Source: Citrobacter portucalensis
GTDB taxonomy: Bacteria > Pseudomonadota > Gammaproteobacteria > Enterobacterales > Enterobacteriaceae
DNA: 64,000 bases
Reading direction: 5' to 3'
Assembly (NCBI RefSeq): GCF_002042885.1
Contig: NZ_MVFY01000004.1
Span: 248,001-312,000 of the forward strand
The translations under genes were made by a program, and so were the position numbers. Positions 45,758 to 58,800 of the stretch are shown here, in pieces. The notes below the pieces were generated by a model that saw only the letters and a list, made by a program, of their open reading frames with translations, did no database searches and was not told where the DNA came from. Every line of letters starts with the position of its first letter. The stretch's first letter is position 1.

Positions 45758-47636
45758 GTTTCAGGGCATTCATTACCGAATGTAAATCAACAGGTTGTAA
45801 CAGACCACCCGGCGGTGCCTTCACGAGTTGTGGGCAGAGCCGCTCAACATCCGCTAACAGCGTAATCGCCTGTGCCATGCTCCACTGTGGATGCTCGCTC
45901 ATCAGGTTACGTGCGATCCACTGTGCAATATTGCCCGGCTCGAATACGGATTGCTGCGCCAGGTAGCCTATCAGTTCAGGAATCAAGATTTGTAAATTTT
46001 GTTGGCGTAAGGGTAAAGGCACCGCCCGGATGGTCACATGCTGCGCATCCAGCTGAAATTCAATGCCCAACTCAGCCAGTTGGCTCTGTCCTTTTTGCAG
46101 TGCTGCTTTTTCATCGGCGGTCACTTTTAGACGTAAAGGGATCAGTAACGGTTGAGCACAAACCGCTCCCTGACCCGGCGTTAACTGCGCCTGACGCAAC
46201 CAACGCTCAGCCACCGGTAATGCCAACAACCGAATATGGCCATCACACTCGAGTAACGCGCAGTCTGCACCAACAATCGTTAGCACCCGGCCAAAGCCCT
46301 GACTGTTGCCAGTCAGAGGCGTCGATGGCGTTTCAGAGACCGGCGTTTTACGCGTTGGAGCAGGCGTCTGCATCAGTTGCTGATAAATTTCGCCCTGCTG
46401 CTTTTGGTATCCGGGTTGAGCATGAGGCCAACTGGCCCCCGCCTGACGGCCACCGCCACCACTACTGCCACCGCTACTGCCACTTCCAGTGCCAGCGGAT
46501 GCTGAGTACCGCGGTGTCGCAGGTTCACGCGCGGGAGCCGGCTCGGCAAAATGGTTGCGTCCAGCAGCAACGCGGTTTTCCGGGATGTGCCTTGGGGCGG
46601 GTTCGTCGTCATCAGCCAACGGCAGCGGCGTTTCAAGCTGCTGTTGCAGGACGCTCAACACGCCCTGATAAATAAAATCGTGCACCAGGCGGGATTGATG
46701 GAAACGGACCTCATGTTTAGCTGGGTGTACGTTGACATCCACTTGATGCGGATCGATTTCCAGATACAGCACAAAAGCGGGCTGTTGATCGGCTCCCAGC
46801 TTATCTTCACAGGCCTGGCGGATAGCATGGTTGATCAGCCGGTCGCGCATCATCCGACCATTCACATAGCAGTACTGGATTTCTGCCAGTGCTGCCGTTG
46901 TGTGGTTAGGATCGGCCACCCAGCCGCGCAATGTTAAATCGCCATGCTGCCATTCGATCGCCAGCGCATGCTCCAGAAACGGCGTGCCGCAAATCGCGCC
47001 CAGTCGGCGCTCTTTCTGCCCATCCGCGGCCACTGCCCGGTACTGTCGCACCACTTTGCCGTTGTGCGACAAATTTATCGTCACATCAAAACGTGCCAGC
47101 GCAATGCGGCGAATAATCTCGTCGATATGATTAAATTCGGTTTTCTCGGTGCGCATAAATTTGCGCCGCGCCGGGGTGTTGTAGAACAGATCTAGCACCT
47201 CCAGCGTGGTTCCCACCGGATGCGCAGCGGGTTTAACTGTGACATCCATGTCACGCCCTTCGGCATACGCCTGCCAGGCTTCGGGTTGTTCTTGCGTACG
47301 CGACGTCAGGGTTAAGCGAGACACGGAGCTGATACTGGCCAACGCTTCGCCGCGAAATCCGAGGCTTACGATGGCTTCAAGATCGTCAAGCGAGGCTATT
47401 TTACTGGTGGCATGACGCGCCAACGCCAACGCCAGCTCGTCTTTTTTAATCCCGCAGCCGTTGTCACGAATACGGATAAGCTTCGCTCCGCCGCGTTCAA
47501 TATCGATATCAATGCGCGTCGCACCGGCATCGATGCTGTTTTCCACCAGCTCTTTCACCACTGACGCAGGCCGTTCTACCACCTCGCCTGCGGCAATCTG
47601 GTTCGCCAGCTGTGGCGGTAGAACCTGAATCGGCAT
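45750..47636 (-). CDS. mutL: MutL, DNA mismatch-repair protein
   Basis: 628-residue mismatch-repair matchmaker (615 in E. coli), coupling MutS to MutH and UvrD. The N-terminal GHKL ATPase (about 1-335) has motif I NSIDAGAT, motif II DNGCGI and motif [16 protein letters not shown] linker (about 340-440) contains a glycine- and serine-rich stretch with imperfect repeats, which explains part of the extra length. The C-terminal dimerisation domain (about 440-628) lacks the DQHAXXER endonuclease motif, as in MutH-containing bacteria. Codons 68-73 form a six-base tandem repeat. Confidence 0.97.
   Translation of the reverse strand: MPIQVLPPQLANQIAAGEVVERPASVVKELVENSIDAGATRIDIDIERGGAKLIRIRDNGCGIKKDELALALARHATSKIASLDDLEAIVSLGFRGEALASISSVSRLTLTSRTQEQPEAWQAYAEGRDMDVTVKPAAHPVGTTLEVLDLFYNTPARRKFMRTEKTEFNHIDEIIRRIALARFDVTINLSHNGKVVRQYRAVAADGQKERRLGAICGTPFLEHALAIEWQHGDLTLRGWVADPNHTTAALAEIQYCYVNGRMMRDRLINHAIRQACEDKLGADQQPAFVLYLEIDPHQVDVNVHPAKHEVRFHQSRLVHDFIYQGVLSVLQQQLETPLPLADDDEPAPRHIPENRVAAGRNHFAEPAPAREPATPRYSASAGTGSGSSGGSSGGGGRQAGASWPHAQPGYQKQQGEIYQQLMQTPAPTRKTPVSETPSTPLTGNSQGFGRVLTIVGADCALLECDGHIRLLALPVAERWLRQAQLTPGQGAVCAQPLLIPLRLKVTADEKAALQKGQSQLAELGIEFQLDAQHVTIRAVPLPLRQQNLQILIPELIGYLAQQSVFEPGNIAQWIARNLMSEHPQWSMAQAITLLADVERLCPQLVKAPPGGLLQPVDLHSVMNALKHE
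46453..46500 (-). repeat. Imperfect 12-base repeats in the mutL linker
   Basis: About four imperfect copies of a unit resembling ccaccgctactg on the plus strand encode a Gly-Ser-rich run ([13 protein letters not shown]) in the MutL linker. It is a low-complexity, in-frame repeat in a region known to be length-variable, so changes here should be tolerated. Confidence 0.7.
47418..47435 (-). repeat. Six-base tandem repeat in the mutL ATPase region
   Basis: Codons 68-73 (Leu-Ala-Leu-Ala-Leu-Ala) read CTGGCGTTGGCGTTGGCG, three units of six bases, of which the first differs by one base. In Salmonella the same place carries three CTGGCG units, and loss or gain of one unit makes a mutator allele. 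Confidence 0.85.
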
Positions 47637-47645
47637 GGCTAATCC

Positions 47646-48974
47646 TTAATTTGTTAACGTGTTACCCGGCGATATGGCGCTGGCGGTTTGCGCCGGTGCG
47701 CCCTGCGGCCCGGTTTGCATCGGGTGCGCCTGGAAATAGTTACGCAATCCTTTGTAAATCGCCTCAGCCAGTTGCTGCTGGTAATCATCGCTCGCCAACA
47801 GACGTTCTTCGCTGTTGTTACTGATAAAGCCAGTTTCAACCAACACTGACGGGATATCAGGCGAACGCAGTACGCCAAGACTGGCGTGTTCAGGACGACG
47901 CTTATGCATCGAACCAATACGTTCTAACTGGCCGATCATGCTGGTCGCCACATCATACCCGACGCGCTGCGAATGACCGAACTGCAGATCCAGTACGGCC
48001 TGGCTGAGGTAAGGATCGGACTGGCTGTTTGCCAGCACATCGCCCGCGCCGCCCAACAACTCCGATTGCTTCTCGTGCTGTTCCAGCCAGCCGGCCATCT
48101 CACTGTTCGCCCGACGGTTTGACAGCACCCAAACGGAAGCACCTGTGGCATCACGATTTGGCGCGGCATCCGCGTGAATAGAAACCAGGAAATTGGCGTT
48201 TTGTTTACGCGCGACGTCTGAACGCCCCATCACCGAGATAAAGTAATCACCATCACGGGTGAGTACGCCTTTAAACATCGGATCATCATTGAGCAAACTG
48301 CGCAGCTTGCGCGCCACGGCAATCGTGACGTTTTTCTCACGCGTGCCGCCAGGACCAATAGCGCCAGGATCCTGTCCACCGTGTCCGGCATCAATGGCAA
48401 TCACCACCTTATCGCCGTTGCTGGTGCTGGCGCGCGCCGCAGGGCGCGTGGAGGTATTGCTGTTAGTCACAGCCGTAGTGCGATCGTTTTCTGCTTTAAA
48501 CGGATTGCGCGCTGGCTCGACAGGACGTGGGGCAACAATCGGCGCTTCAACACGCTTTGCAACCACGGGAGGTGGAGGCGGCGGCGGCGCATCAGCGTTG
48601 ATGGTAAACACGACGGTATAATTGCCGCCGTTCTGGCGTTTTACTGCTTCGGCTTTACCGTTCTCGGTTAAATCCACCACCAGGCGCAGAGACTGCGCAT
48701 CTTTTGGCGTGCCGGAACGGATAGATTTCACCAGATTATTGCCGCTAAACAGCAGCGGTAACCCCTGAATCACACCGGTTTGTTTAATATCCAGCGCGAC
48801 GGTTCGTTTCCCGTCCTGCGAAACGGCATATTCAGGATCGCCAATAAAGCTCAGCGTAATCCGCGCCTGTTGATCGCCATTGGACACCTGAAGATCGGAG
48901 AGGCTGGCGGCCCCTGCCTGCGCGCACAGCAGGACCAGGGTTGCCATCAGCCAGTTTCTGATGCGATAAATCAT
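47646..48974 (-). CDS. amiB: AmiB, N-acetylmuramoyl-L-alanine amidase
   Basis: 442-residue periplasmic amidase that cleaves peptidoglycan cross-bridging stem peptides at the septum, activated by EnvC. Signal peptide 1-22 ([14 protein letters not shown]), an AMIN domain (about 25-135), a proline-rich linker, and an amidase_3 domain (about 190-410) with the zinc ligands in [20 protein letters not shown] and the catalytic Glu in [10 protein letters not shown]. It lacks the C-terminal LysM repeats of some homologues. It is nine bases upstream of mutL and 16 after tsaE. Confidence 0.96.
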   Translation of the reverse strand: MIYRIRNWLMATLVLLCAQAGAASLSDLQVSNGDQQARITLSFIGDPEYAVSQDGKRTVALDIKQTGVIQGLPLLFSGNNLVKSIRSGTPKDAQSLRLVVDLTENGKAEAVKRQNGGNYTVVFTINADAPPPPPPPVVAKRVEAPIVAPRPVEPARNPFKAENDRTTAVTNSNTSTRPAARASTSNGDKVVIAIDAGHGGQDPGAIGPGGTREKNVTIAVARKLRSLLNDDPMFKGVLTRDGDYFISVMGRSDVARKQNANFLVSIHADAAPNRDATGASVWVLSNRRANSEMAGWLEQHEKQSELLGGAGDVLANSQSDPYLSQAVLDLQFGHSQRVGYDVATSMIGQLERIGSMHKRRPEHASLGVLRSPDIPSVLVETGFISNNSEERLLASDDYQQQLAEAIYKGLRNYFQAHPMQTGPQGAPAQTASAISPGNTLTN

Positions 48975-48990
48975 CCCGCCACCCTTAAGG

Positions 48991-50969
<1,979 letters not shown>

Positions 50970-50971
<2 letters not shown>

Positions 50972-52109
50972 GTCAGAGCCCCTCGATCTCAATCAGTTAG
51001 CGCAAAATATTAAGCAGTGGGGGCTGGAGCTTGGCTTTCAGCAGGTCGGTATTGCCGATACCGACCTCAGCGAAGCGGAGCCCAAACTGCAGGCCTGGCT
51101 GGATAAACAATACCACGGCGAGATGGACTGGATGGCCCGTCACGGCATGATGCGCGCCCGACCTCACGAATTATTGCCCGGTACGCTACGTGTCATCAGC
51201 GTACGTATGAACTATCTTCCAGCCAATGCGGCCTTCGCCAGCACATTGAAGAATCCTTCTCTGGGTTACGTCAGCCGTTACGCGCTGGGGCGCGACTATC
51301 ATAAGCTGCTACGTAACCGCTTAAAAAAGCTGGGAGAGATGATTCAACAGCACTGCGTTTCGCTGAATTTTAGACCTTTTGTCGATTCTGCGCCCATTCT
51401 TGAGCGTCCGTTAGCGGAAAAAGCCGGGCTTGGCTGGACAGGTAAGCACTCACTTATCCTCAATCGCGAAGCCGGTTCATTTTTCTTCCTCGGTGAATTA
51501 CTGATCGATTTACCCTTGCCGATCGACCAACCAGTAGAAGAAGGATGCGGGAAATGCGTCGCCTGCATGACCATCTGTCCCACCGGGGCCATTGTTGAAC
51601 CCTATACGGTGGATGCGCGCCGCTGTATCTCTTATCTCACTATCGAACTGGAAGGCGCGATCCCGGAAGAATTTCGTCCCTTGATGGGGAATCGAATTTA
51701 TGGCTGCGATGATTGCCAGCTTATTTGCCCGTGGAACCGCTATTCACAGTTGACGGCAGAGGATGACTTCAACCCGCGCAAGCAGCTTCATGCTCCGGAG
51801 TTAATAGAGCTGTTTAGCTGGAGCGAAGCGTGGTTTTTAAAAGTCACGGAGGGGTCTGCCATTCGTCGTATTGGCCACCTGCGCTGGCTGCGAAATATCG
51901 CCGTTGCGTTGGGCAATGCTCCCTGGGATGAAGCCATTCTTCACGCACTGGAAAGTCGCAGAGGTGAGCACCCACTTCTCGACGAACACATAGAGTGGGC
52001 GGTTGCTCAGCAAATCGAGAAGCGAAATGCCTGCGTAGTTGAGGTGCAGCTACCGCAGAAACAACGTTTGGTCAGGGTCATTGAGAAGGGTCTGCCGCGC
52101 GACGCTTAA
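50970..52109 (+). CDS. queG: QueG, epoxyqueuosine reductase
   Basis: 379-residue cobalamin-dependent enzyme that reduces epoxyqueuosine to queuosine in tRNA, the last step of the pathway. Two [4Fe-4S] clusters are bound by GCGKCVACMTICP (about 190-202) and the second ferredoxin motif GCDDCQLICPWNR (about 245-257). Length as in E. coli. The frame extends upstream to 50904, inside nnr, but ATG 50970 matches the E. coli start MSEPLDLN. The start overlaps that of divergent nnr, so its promoter must lie in nnr coding sequence. Confidence 0.96.
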
Positions 52110-52378
52110 GTCATCCACAGCTTGTGTATAAAAATAAAAACACATTGATATTCAAGAGGGAAAAAATCGTCAAGTGATCGTATTAACAATTTGAAATGAT
52201 AATTAAATTAATAATTTCAAATAGTTAAAATGATACTATTCACCCGGCGAAGTTTTTTGCATTCCAGGAATAATACCCGAACCTGTGGATAAGTCTGTTT
52301 ACAAGAGTATGTCAATGACGAAACAAAACGTCCCCAACGCGATTATTCGTTGTGGATATTTTTATTGGGGTAAGAATT

Positions 52379-52454
<76 letters not shown>

Positions 52455-52455
52455 T

Positions 52456-52578
52456 TAATCTTCGTCTTTCGAACCACTACTGCGTTGGCTGCCTTCATTC
52501 GCCTGAGTCACTTACTTCAGTAAGTTCCTAAGGACTCATTCAGTTGCCGCCTTGTCGCAATTCGAAATCCTGCGATTT
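52456..52578. repeat. ERIC-like element in the tRNA-Gly spacer, copy 1
   Basis: The 157-base spacer between tRNA genes holds an ERIC-type sequence: cgcctgagtcacttacttcagtaagttcctaaggactcattcag with the flanks tgcgttggctgcc and ttgccgcctt. The centre is a strong hairpin (acttacttcagtaagt). It is nearly identical to the next spacer. Confidence 0.75.
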
Positions 52579-52611
52579 GGTGGTCTGTGCTTAACAAGCA
52601 CTTTCAAATTT

Positions 52612-52687
<76 letters not shown>

Positions 52688-52688
52688 A

Positions 52689-52810
52689 TAATCTTCGTCT
52701 TTCGAACCGCTACTGCGTTGGCTGCCTTCATTCGCCTGAGTCACTTACTTTAGTAAGCTCCTAAGGACTCATTCAGTTGCCGCCTTGTCGCAATTCGAAA
52801 TCCTGCGATT
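52689..52810. repeat. ERIC-like element in the tRNA-Gly spacer, copy 2
   Basis: Second copy of the spacer ERIC; I count about seven differences from copy 1 over 157 bases. The core is gagtcacttactttagtaagctcctaaggactcattcag. tRNA plus spacer forms a tandem unit of 232-233 bases. Confidence 0.75.
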
Positions 52811-52843
52811 GGTGGTCTGTGCTTTACAAGCATTTTCAAATTT

Positions 52844-52919
<76 letters not shown>

Positions 52920-52979
52920 AAATCTGTACTGCTTTTGTTGCTGTCGTAATTCGCATTTCTGCGTCGTTACGGGAGGCGC

Positions 52980-53007
52980 ATTATACGAGAAATCCGTTTA
53001 GCTGCAA
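52980..53007 (-). promoter_or_regulatory. Promoter of the tRNA-Gly cluster
   Basis: TTGCAG, 16 bases, TATAAT on the minus strand, followed directly by GCGCC. The perfect -10 and the GC-rich discriminator are characteristic of strong, stringently controlled stable-RNA promoters. Confidence 0.85.
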
Positions 53008-53115
53008 CCCCCCTGAAAGCGTTTTTTTCGAAAATTCGTTCAAGTGATTAATTTACAATCAAGCTGAACAATTTAGCGTCAAAAAACCGGTGACGCAAGC
53101 CACCGGAGGACAAAA

Positions 53116-53661
53116 TCAAAGATTAATAAAATGTTCGCGATAGTAAGCAAGCTCAGCAACAGATTCACGAATGTCGTCCATCGCCTGATGTGTTCCCTGC
53201 TTGGTGAAGCCCGCAAGGATTTCCGGCTTCCAACGACGCGCCAGTTCTTTGAGCGTGCTGACGTCCAGATAGCGATAATGGAAATACGCCTCCAGCTCCG
53301 GCATGTATTTAAACAGGAAACGACGATCCTGCCCGATGCTGTTGCCGCAGATAGGTGATTTCCCTTCCGGAACCCACTCTTTCAAAAAAGCCAGCGTGGC
53401 CAGTTCAGCGTCACGATCGCCCATGGTGCTCGCCTTCACGCGCTCCACCAGCCCGCTACCAGTATGCGTACGTACGTTCCAGTCATCCATTAATGCCAGC
53501 TGTTCGTCAGACTGGTGCACCGCAATTGTCGGTCCTTCAGCCAGAATATTCAGGTTGGCATCCGTCACCAGCGTGGCGATCTCAATAATGCGATCGCGCT
53601 CGGGATCCAGACCTGTCATCTCCAGATCGATCCAAATCAGGTTGTTTTCATTGGCACTCAT
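53116..53661 (-). CDS. orn: Orn, oligoribonuclease
   Basis: 181-residue DEDDh exonuclease that degrades two- to five-nucleotide RNAs, including pGpG from cyclic-di-GMP turnover. Catalytic residues are in IDLEMTGLD (exo I, residues 11-19), [13 protein letters not shown] (exo II) and the [21 protein letters not shown] exo III segment with its His and Asp. ATG 53661 gives the E. coli start MSANENN and length; the frame upstream to 53673 is less likely. It is inhibited by PAP, the substrate of CysQ (also in this window). Divergent from rsgA. Confidence 0.97.
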   Translation of the reverse strand: MSANENNLIWIDLEMTGLDPERDRIIEIATLVTDANLNILAEGPTIAVHQSDEQLALMDDWNVRTHTGSGLVERVKASTMGDRDAELATLAFLKEWVPEGKSPICGNSIGQDRRFLFKYMPELEAYFHYRYLDVSTLKELARRWKPEILAGFTKQGTHQAMDDIRESVAELAYYREHFINL

Positions 53662-53766
53662 GCTATTTTCCACCCTTCAGCGTCACATTCAGTGTGACTA
53701 CATTGATCTAAAATTGTGTGTATCATAAATGTTTTGCCCATCATGGGCGACCAGGAGCCAGTCCGA

Positions 53767-54819
53767 TTGAGTAAGAATAAACTCTCCAAAGGCCAACAGC
53801 GCCGTGTGAACGCCAATCACCAGCGTCGTCTTAAAACGTCCACGGAGAAGCCCGACTACGACGACAACCTGTTTGGCGAAACCGCCGAAGGCATCGTTAT
53901 CAGCCGTTTTGGCATGCATGCCGACGTAGAGTCTGCTGACGGTGAAATTCACCGTTGCAACATCCGCCGTACAATTCGCTCACTGGTTACTGGCGATCGC
54001 GTAGTCTGGCGCCCGGGTAAAGCGGCAGCTGAAGGCGTGAATGTCAAAGGTATCGTTGAAGCGGTACACGATCGTACCTCGGTACTGACACGCCCCGACT
54101 TTTACGACGGGGTAAAGCCTATTGCCGCCAACATCGACCAGATCGTTATTGTCTCAGCCATCTTACCCGAGCTGTCACTCAATATTATCGACCGGTATCT
54201 GGTAGCCTGCGAAACGCTACACGTTGAACCGATTATCGTTCTGAATAAGATCGATCTGCTGGATGATGAAGGCATGGCCTTCGTTAACGAACAGATGGAT
54301 ATCTATCGCAACATTGGCTATCAGGTGTTGATGGTATCAAGCCGCACTAAAGACGGCCTGAAACCGCTTGAAGAAGCATTAACCGATCGCATCAGCATTT
54401 TTGCCGGTCAATCGGGCGTAGGTAAATCCAGCCTGCTCAATAATCTCCTCGGCCTGCAGGAAGAGATCCTGACCAATGATGTCTCTGACAACTCCGGCCT
54501 TGGACAGCACACCACCACGGCCTCTCGCCTGTATCACTTCCCGCACGGCGGCGACGTTATCGACTCCCCTGGCGTACGTGAGTTTGGACTGTGGCATCTG
54601 GAGCCGGAACAAATCACGCATGGCTTTGTCGAATTTCATGACTACCTGGGCCATTGCAAATACCGCGACTGCAAGCATGATACCGATCCAGGCTGCGCTA
54701 TCCGTGAGGCTGTAGAAAAAGGGGCCATAGCCGAAACCCGGTTTGAAAATTATCACCGCATCCTGGAAAGCATGGCGCAGGTAAAAACGCGTAAAAACTT
54801 TTCTGATACAGACAACTGA
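53767..54819 (+). CDS. rsgA: RsgA, small-ribosomal-subunit maturation GTPase
   Basis: 350-residue circularly permuted GTPase that helps finish the 30S subunit and releases RbfA. An OB fold (about 30-110) comes first, then the G domain in permuted order: G4 NKID (about 175) precedes G1 GQSGVGKSS and G3 DSPG. A C-terminal zinc finger has [14 protein letters not shown]. The start is TTG at 53767, ten bases after AGGAG, which gives the E. coli N terminus (residues SKNKLSK) and length; an upstream ATG frame to 53716 has no ribosome site. Confidence 0.95.
   Translation: MSKNKLSKGQQRRVNANHQRRLKTSTEKPDYDDNLFGETAEGIVISRFGMHADVESADGEIHRCNIRRTIRSLVTGDRVVWRPGKAAAEGVNVKGIVEAVHDRTSVLTRPDFYDGVKPIAANIDQIVIVSAILPELSLNIIDRYLVACETLHVEPIIVLNKIDLLDDEGMAFVNEQMDIYRNIGYQVLMVSSRTKDGLKPLEEALTDRISIFAGQSGVGKSSLLNNLLGLQEEILTNDVSDNSGLGQHTTTASRLYHFPHGGDVIDSPGVREFGLWHLEPEQITHGFVEFHDYLGHCKYRDCKHDTDPGCAIREAVEKGAIAETRFENYHRILESMAQVKTRKNFSDTDN
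54781..54795 (+). promoter_or_regulatory. Candidate CpxR box upstream of psd
   Basis: GTAAA, five bases, GTAAA is an exact match to the CpxR consensus. It lies at the end of rsgA, about 63 bases before a plausible start site that follows TAGAAT at 54839-54844. CpxR activation of psd is known for E. coli. Confidence 0.6.
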
Positions 54820-54861
54820 CAACTAAGCTAAGCATCGCTAGAATCGTCCCCCTTTTTTCAG

Positions 54862-54883
54862 GATCCGGCCCGTATGCCGGATC
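54862..54883. other. Perfect hairpin in the rsgA-psd gap
   Basis: Eight-base-pair inverted repeat gatccggc/gccggatc with a six-base loop, about 30 bases before psd. There is no T tract behind it on either strand, so it is not an ordinary terminator. It could be a half REP or an mRNA 5' structure of psd. Confidence 0.6.
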
Positions 54884-54911
54884 GGGAACAAATTATGGCC
54901 TGGAGGCTACC

Positions 54912-55880
54912 TTGTTAAACTCATTTAAGCTTTCGCTACAATACATTCTGCCGAAACTATGGCTCACTCGCCTGGCGGGTTGGGGTGCGAGCAAACGAGC
55001 GGGATGGCTGACCAAACTGGTTATCGATCTGTTCGTGAAATATTACAAGGTCGATATGAAAGAGGCGCAAAAGCCGGACACCGCCAGCTATCGCACCTTC
55101 AACGACTTCTTTGTTCGCCCGCTGCGCGATGATGCTCGCCCGATTAATACCGATCCAAACGTACTGGTCATGCCCGCTGACGGTGTGATTAACCAGTTAG
55201 GCAACATCGAGGAAGACAAACTGCTGCAGGCTAAAGGGCACAGCTATACCCTTGAAGCGCTGCTGGCAGGCAACTATCAGATGGCGGACAAATTCCGCAA
55301 CGGTACGTTTGTAACCACTTACTTGTCTCCACGCGATTACCACCGTGTACACATGCCGTGTAACGGTATCCTGCGTGAAATGATGTATGTGCCGGGCGAT
55401 CTCTTCTCTGTAAACATCCTGACTGCGCAAAACGTACCGAACCTGTTTGCCCGCAACGAACGTGTAATCTGTCTGTTTGATACCGAATTTGGCCCGATGG
55501 TGCTGATTCTGGTCGGCGCGACCATCGTCGGCAGTATTGAAACCGCATGGGCTGGCACCATTACTCCACCGCGTGAAGGCGTCATCAAGCGCTGGACCTG
55601 GCCGGAAGGCGAAAGCGAAGGGTCGGTGGCGCTGCTGAAAGGTCAGGAAATGGGCCGCTTTAAGCTCGGTTCCACCGTCATCAACCTGTTCGCACCTGGC
55701 AAAGTTAACCTGGTTGAGCAGTTGCAGGATCTGTCCGTGACCAAAATCGGCCAGCCAATGGCCATCTCGACCGAGACTTTCGTGACGCCAGAGGCAGAAC
55801 CGGCCCCGCTGGCGAAAGAAGAGATCGAAGCAGAACACGATGCCAGCCCGCTGGTTGACGACAAAAAAGACGAAAGTTAA
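54912..55880 (+). CDS. psd: Psd, phosphatidylserine decarboxylase proenzyme
   Basis: 322-residue inner-membrane-associated enzyme that makes phosphatidylethanolamine. The proenzyme cleaves itself at the LGST motif (in [13 protein letters not shown], near residue 254), whose serine becomes the pyruvoyl group. Other conserved segments are [15 protein letters not shown], with the catalytic His, and [10 protein letters not shown]. The start is TTG, six bases after GGAGG, as the sequence shows no ATG nearby and the E. coli N terminus matches from here. It is co-transcribed with mscM 17 bases downstream. Confidence 0.97.
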   Translation: MLNSFKLSLQYILPKLWLTRLAGWGASKRAGWLTKLVIDLFVKYYKVDMKEAQKPDTASYRTFNDFFVRPLRDDARPINTDPNVLVMPADGVINQLGNIEEDKLLQAKGHSYTLEALLAGNYQMADKFRNGTFVTTYLSPRDYHRVHMPCNGILREMMYVPGDLFSVNILTAQNVPNLFARNERVICLFDTEFGPMVLILVGATIVGSIETAWAGTITPPREGVIKRWTWPEGESEGSVALLKGQEMGRFKLGSTVINLFAPGKVNLVEQLQDLSVTKIGQPMAISTETFVTPEAEPAPLAKEEIEAEHDASPLVDDKKDES

Positions 55881-55897
55881 ACATAGGAATCGCTGCT

Positions 55898-58800
55898 GTG
55901 CGCCTGATTATCACTTTTCTGATGGCCTGGTGCCTCAGCCTGGGGGCGTACGCTGCGACGGCCCCCGATGCCAAACAACTCACCCAGGAACTGGAGCAGG
56001 CAAAAGCGGCAAAACCCGCTCAGCCAGAAACCGTTGAGGCGCTCCAGTCCGCGCTGAATGCCCTTGAGGAGCGTAAAGGCTCTCTCGAGCGTGCCCAGCA
56101 ATATCAGCAGGTTATTGATAACTTCCCCAAGCTGTCCGCAACGTTACGCGCGCAGCTTAGCAACCTGCGTGATGAACCGCGCAATGTGCCAACCGGACTC
56201 ACTACCGATGCGTTAAACCAGGAGATCCTCCAGGTTAGCAGCCAACTGCTGGAAAAGAGTCGTCAGGCCCAACAGGAGCAGGATCGCGCCCGGGAAATCG
56301 CCGACTCGTTAAGCCAGCTTCCTCAACAGCAAACCGATGCCCGCCGCCAGCTCAATGAGCTTGAGCGACGCATTGGTACCGCCAACGGTAATTCCGCACA
56401 GAATCAGGCGATGCAGGCTGAATCCGCCAAACTTAAAGCCCAGGTCGATGAACTGGAGCTGGCGCAGCTTTCCGCCAATAACCGTCAGGAACTGGCGCGT
56501 ATGCGCTCCGAACTGGCGGAAAAACAGAGTCAACAACTCGACGCTTACCTGCAGGCTTTGCGCAACCAGCTTAACAGTCAACGTCAGCGTGAAGCTGAGC
56601 GAGCGCTGGAAAGCACCGAACTGCTGGCGGAAAACAGCGCGGGACTGCCGGAGGGTATTGTCGACCAGTTCAAGGTAAACCGCGAGCTGTCTCAGGCCTT
56701 AAACCAGCAAGCACAGCGTATGGACCTGGTCGCTTCGCAGCAGCGTCAGGCCGCCAGCCAAACGCTGCAGGTGCGTCAGGCATTGAATACGCTGCGAGAG
56801 CAGTCTCAGTGGCTTGGGGTTTCAAATATGCTGGGAGAAGCGCTGCGAGCGCAGGTATCCCGTTTACCGGAAATGCCCAAGCCTCAGCAGCTGGATACCG
56901 AAATGGCGCAGCTTCGCGTACACCGCATGCGCTATGAGGATCTCCTCAACAAACAGCCGCAGCTGCGTCAGATTCATCAGGCCGATGGACAACCGCTGAC
57001 CGCTGAACAGAGCAGCATCCTCAACGCCCAGCTACGCACCCAGCGTGAGCTGCTGAACTCATTGTTACAGGGTGGCGATACGCTGATCCTTGAGCTGACC
57101 AAGCTCAAAGTTTCCAACAGCCAACTGGAAGATGCGCTAAAAGAGGTCAACGAAGCGACGCACCGCTACCTGTTCTGGACGTCAGACGTTAGCCCTATCT
57201 CCCTCTCCTGGCCTGTCGACATCGTTCAGGATCTGCGGCGTCTGATCTCATTAGATACGTTTAATCAGTTGGGCAAAGCCAGCATCATGATGCTGACCAG
57301 CAAAGAAACGCTGCTACCGCTGTTCGCGGCGTTGGTGTTAGTTGGCTTTAGCCTCTCTTCGCGCAAGCACTTCACCCGTTTCCTTGAACGCTCGTCCGCG
57401 CGGGTCGGGAAAGTCACCCAGGATCACTTCTGGCTGACAATACGCACGGTATTCTGGTCAATACTCGTCGCTTCGCCGTTGCCAGTGCTGTGGGCAACGC
57501 TCGGTTACGGATTGCAGGAAGCCTGGCCTTATCCGTTGGCTGTCGCGATCGGCGATGGCGTTACCGCCACGGTGCCCATGCTGTGGGCAGTAATGATCTG
57601 CGCCACCTTTGCACGTCCCAACGGTCTGTTCATTGCCCACTTTGGCTGGCCGCGGAACCGCGTCGCGAAAGCCATGCACTATTACCTGATGAGCATCGGG
57701 CTGATTGTCCCGTTGATCATGGCGGTGATTATGTTTGATAACCTCAATGACCGGGAATTCTCCGCCTCACTGGGGCGTCTGTGCTTTATTCTGATTTGCG
57801 GTGCGCTGGCTGTCGTAACCCTGAGCCTGAAACGCGCCGGGATACCGCTGTACCTCGATAAAGAGGGCAACAGCGATAACATGGTCAACAGCATGCTGTG
57901 GAATATGCTGATGGGTGCGCCGCTGATTGCCATTCTCGCCGCGGCAGTAGGCTACCTCGCCACGTCACAAGCCCTGCTGGCACGTCTGGAAACGTCTGTA
58001 GCGATTTGGTTCTTATTACTGGTGGTGTATCACGTTATCCGCCGTTGGATGCTGATTCAGCGTCGCCGCCTGGCGTTTGACCGCGCCAAGCATCGACGCG
58101 CTGAAATGCTGGCGCAGCGCGCGCGGGGCGAAGAAGAACCACCGCATTCCACCAGCCTTGAAGGCGCGATTGACGTTGATGAAAGCGAAGTGGATCTGGA
58201 TGCTATCAGCGCGCAATCGCTGCGCCTGGTGCGTTCTATCCTGATGCTTATCGCCCTGCTCTCGGTCATTGTACTGTGGTCAGAAATTCATTCCGCTTTC
58301 GGCTTCCTGGAAAACATCTCGTTGTGGGATGTCACCTCCACGGTTCAGGGCGTGGAAAGCTTAGAACCGATAACGCTGGGCGCGGTGCTTATCGCGATTC
58401 TGGTATTTATCATCACCACCCAGTTAGTGCGCAACCTACCCGCACTGCTGGAGCTGGCACTACTGCAACATCTGGATTTAACCCCCGGCACCGGTTATGC
58501 CATCACCACCATCACCAAGTATCTGCTGATGCTGATTGGCGGTCTGGTTGGCTTCTCAATGATCGGTATTGAATGGTCCAAACTGCAATGGCTGGTGGCG
58601 GCTCTCGGTGTCGGTCTGGGCTTTGGTTTGCAGGAGATCTTCGCCAACTTTATTTCCGGCCTGATTATCCTGTTTGAAAAACCAATCCGCATTGGCGACA
58701 CGGTGACGATTCGCGATCTTACCGGTAGCGTGACGAAGATTAATACCCGTGCCACCACTATCAGCGACTGGGACCGCAAAGAGATCATCGTGCCCAACAA

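Noticed and set aside
47645-48974. A possible frameshift or fusion in amiB because of its proline-rich linker
   Set aside because: AMIN domain, linker and amidase domain are in one frame and the length is close to that of E. coli AmiB.
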